Positions 61,776-64,000 of a stretch of 64,000 nt of DNA are shown here, piece by piece. The stretch covers positions 682,001 to 746,000 of the forward strand of contig OZ037839.1 of assembly GCA_964035575.1 (NCBI GenBank). The letters are read 5' to 3'. The stretch is from Rhynchopus sp. YZ270_cl-10. Lineage: Eukaryota; Euglenozoa; Diplonemea; Diplonemida; Diplonemidae. The notes under the pieces were generated by a model. The model ran no database searches. It was given only the letters and a program-made list of their open reading frames with translations, and was not told the DNA's origin. A program made the translations under genes and the position numbers. The first letter of the stretch is position 1; each line of letters begins with the position of its first letter.

Positions 61776-61875
61776 GTTTTTTTTGACTTTTTGCGGAAGT
61801 CGCGGAAAAATTTTAGAGGGGATCAACTACAAATTTCAAATTTGGTGTGTTCCGGGGTATCGGAAAATACAAATT

Positions 61876-62085
61876 TTCACCAATCTTCACCAATCTTCAC
61901 AAGTTTTCACAAGTTTTCACAAATTTTCACAACATAATTTTTGGCCATTTTTTTGTGAAGAATTGTGAAGAATTGTGAAGAGTTGTGAAGAGTTGTGAAT
62001 TGAAATGAAAATTTGGATGAAAAAAACACAGATGTTGTGAAGATTTGTGAAGAGTTGTGAACAGTTGTGAAGAGTTGTGAATTGG
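61876..62085. repeat. TTTTCACAA and TTGTGAAGA inverted short-tandem arrays
   Basis: About six copies of TTCACAA(G/T) on the left are followed by about ten of TTGTGAAGA(G/A) on the right, so the two blocks can fold on each other. Confidence 0.7.
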
Positions 62086-62649
62086 AGGGAAAAAAAGGGG
62101 GGTGTTTTTTTCCAGGGTTTTTTGCAGGACTGGTCAGGTAAAGTGTGCTGTGCAGAGGGCTAGCTAGCCTGGGTCAAGCTGGCCGTACCACCCCACCCCC
62201 TGTGCGGAGGAGGACGACGGAAGTCCGCGGCGTGTTCGTTTGTTGCCTTTTTTTTTTTCAACATGTTCGCAACTCTCAAGAAAGTAGCGTACCGTGCGCC
62301 TGCGACGCAGCTAAAAATTACGAGCGGTAGCCCACAGCTCTACCCGAAATGTTGCGTACTGTGGCTTCGCTAGAAAAGTTTTGTACCAGTGGCACTACCA
62401 CTTTTTCCCCTGTTTTTTGTACCGTTTTACTCAAAACACAGCTGGGCACAACTAGCACCATACTCACCTAAACTATGCCTATATTAGGCACAATTTCAGC
62501 ACACTTTCAGCACAAGTACACACACGTACACGTTGGGGCCATATTCTGAGCAAGAATTACCCCCACTAGTTATCAAACACACGTACACACAATCAACCAC
62601 AATTACACCTAAGTTGCTCTGGGGAAAAAAATGGTACACCACCCGACAG
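62086..62649. other. Intergenic, no gene recognised
   Basis: AGTAGCGTACCGTGCGCCTG at 62283 also occurs near 44012, suggesting another dispersed repeat. No coding support. Confidence 0.4.
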
Positions 62650-63106
62650 GACTACTGTACTGTACTGTACTGTACTGTACTGTACTGTACTGTACTGTAC
62701 TGTACTGTACTGTACTGTACTGTACTGTACTGTACTGTACTGTACTGTACTGTACTGTACTGTACTGTACTGTACTGTACTGTACTGTACTGTACTGTAC
62801 TGTACTGTACTGTACTGTACTGTACTGTACTGTACTGTACTGTACTGTACTGTACTGTACTGTACTGTACTGTACTGTACTGTACTGTACTGTACTGTAC
62901 TGTACTGTACTGTACTGTACTGTACTGTACTGTACTGTACTGTACTGTACTGTACTGTACTGTACTGTACTGTACTGTACTGTACTGTACTGTACTGTAC
63001 TGTACTGTACTGTACTGTACTGTACTGTACTGTACTGTACTGTACTGTACTGTACTGTACTGTACTGTACTGTACTGTACTGTACTGTACTGTACTGTAC
63101 TGTACT
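62650..63106. repeat. (TGTAC)n array, about 91 copies
   Basis: An unbroken 5-bp repeat of about 455 bp. All three frames of each strand are open (YCTVL or YSTVQ), so the long open frames here are artefacts. TGTAC holds the palindrome GTAC, so each strand can self-pair. Confidence 0.95.
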
Positions 63107-63734
63107 GCCGAATGCTCTAATTAGAGTCTGATTAGAGCGCAATGCATATTTAACCGGTGTTTAAAAACAAGGAGCCAGACAGTTCACCTTCGGGCATAAG
63201 GCGTGCCCCGGCATATCGTTTTGATCCCGTTAACTACGGTGCCACAGTTGGCCCAGCTGGTCACTTTATTCCCAGGAAGTAAAAAAACCGTGAATGAGGG
63301 AGCGATAAATAAGGGTAACTGAAGGGGGAAATTGAATTTTGATGAGCCCAAAAACATGGTTTTCTGGTCCCGTTGTCAAAATCTCTGCCCACACCCACTC
63401 CCCGAGAGAACCAACAATTCTCTAGCTGACTTCTTTGATAATCCCCACCAAAAAGGCGGATAAGACGAAAGGAGACGAAGTAACCGCCAAGGACTCACCA
63501 GTGCGTCGATCCATCATGTGTGAGAGATGCAAAACAACCACCGCCATAATGGAATTAACCTGTAGGTTAACCTCACACAGGACAGTCTCGTCGCCCACAA
63601 AGGTCAATAATACACTCCGGATTTTGGGGACAATTTTTGACCGAAAATGGGCCGCCTATTAGTGACCGGGCTCATATTTTCCGAAATTTAAGAGGTCATA
63701 AAATTGTCCAATTTTCAACGTCGGCCCCACCACT
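63107..63734. other. Intergenic with inverted copy of the 43.6-44.0 kb repeat
   Basis: 63605-63730 is an inverted, diverged copy of the repeat at 43570-43960 (TATTAGTGACCGGGCTCAT). The MITE at 63735 seems inserted into it. The short frame at 63435-63662 is not recognised. Confidence 0.4.
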
Positions 63735-64000
63735 CATACTTGGACCGCCCGAAATATATTTCGGGCATTTCGGGTGATTTCGGGCGGATTAGGGGCGGAT
63801 TTCGGGCGATTTTGTGCGCCCGAATTTGCCCGAAAACGCCCGAAATGCAGATTTCGGGCGGATTCGGGCCCTTTTTCCTTAGTGAAAACCGACTAGGTAG
63901 GGTTCTATTCATTTTTGCAAAAAACTTTTTATATTTGGACATATTTGATGTCAAATCTGTCAAAATAAGCAAGAATCGAAAACTTTTGTACACCTGAGTG
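63735..64000. mobile_element. Second CGCCCGAAAT MITE (cut by window end)
   Basis: Same end CATACTTGGACCGCCCGAAA and interior as 52155-53051, with a handful of differences over 266 bp. The right end lies outside. Confidence 0.75.

Noticed and set aside
62533-63142. Long open frames of YCTVL or YSTVQ repeats on both strands
   Set aside because: They are the (TGTAC)n array read in every frame, not genes.

Overview
This window looks like nuclear DNA of a microbial eukaryote. Genes have small GT-AG introns (donors mostly GTATGT or GTATGG), non-coding DNA is packed with inverted-repeat elements, and the conserved genes are eukaryotic: SmB-like spliceosomal protein, TYW4-type wybutosine enzyme, EML-type HELP/WD40 protein, IQ-motif and EF-hand proteins, MAPK. 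The mix suggests a flagellated alga or protist, perhaps a stramenopile; that placement is a guess. I recognise no rRNA, tRNA, CRISPR array, retrovirus/LTR element or Polinton.

Layout. 1-1793: start of a secreted LRR protein with a discoidin-like segment, cut by the window edge. 2.5-12.8 kb: two members of an ankyrin/coiled-repeat family (ANK1, ANK2) on either side of a single-exon TYW4 gene. 13.9-16.6 kb: a long-TIR element. 18.1-19.9 kb: an IQ-motif gene. 20.0-24.9 kb: a nest of DNA elements, made of a large palindrome with a Harbinger-like MITE inside one arm, joined to a hAT-like element that carries a spliced BED-finger transposase remnant. 26.2-28.9 kb: three near-identical copies of a 372-bp poly(A)-tailed repeat. 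29-32.8 kb: EF-hand gene and SmB-like gene. 33.8-40.9 kb: ANK3, a MAPK fused to two ankyrin blocks and seven coiled units. 41.6-42.3 kb: an ankyrin fragment directly behind a small acidic gene. 44.6-51.1 kb: ANK4, ankyrin block plus twelve coiled units with foreign domains set in frame, ending in a kinase domain. 52-53 kb: a MITE. 54.7-59.4 kb: a zinc-finger-like gene and the EML-type gene. 59.6-64 kb: a 1.3-kb palindrome, several simple repeats including about 455 bp of TGTAC, and a second MITE copy.

Every host gene I can support is on the minus strand; the only supported plus-strand coding unit is the hAT-like transposase.

The most interesting system is the ANK family. It has a near-invariant ankyrin block, a linker and a roughly 76-residue helical unit repeated 5 to 12 times. 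These form a scaffold that carries different enzyme-like domains: a MAPK at one N-terminus with its introns kept, a CAMK-like kinase lacking the DFG aspartate at one C-terminus, a full-length PEP mutase/isocitrate lyase-like domain between two half-units, a segment like the cysteinyl-tRNA synthetase C-terminus, and an unidentified beta-rich segment. Reading frame is kept at each join. Near-identity between copies, including duplicated upstream and downstream flanks, points to recent duplication and gene conversion.
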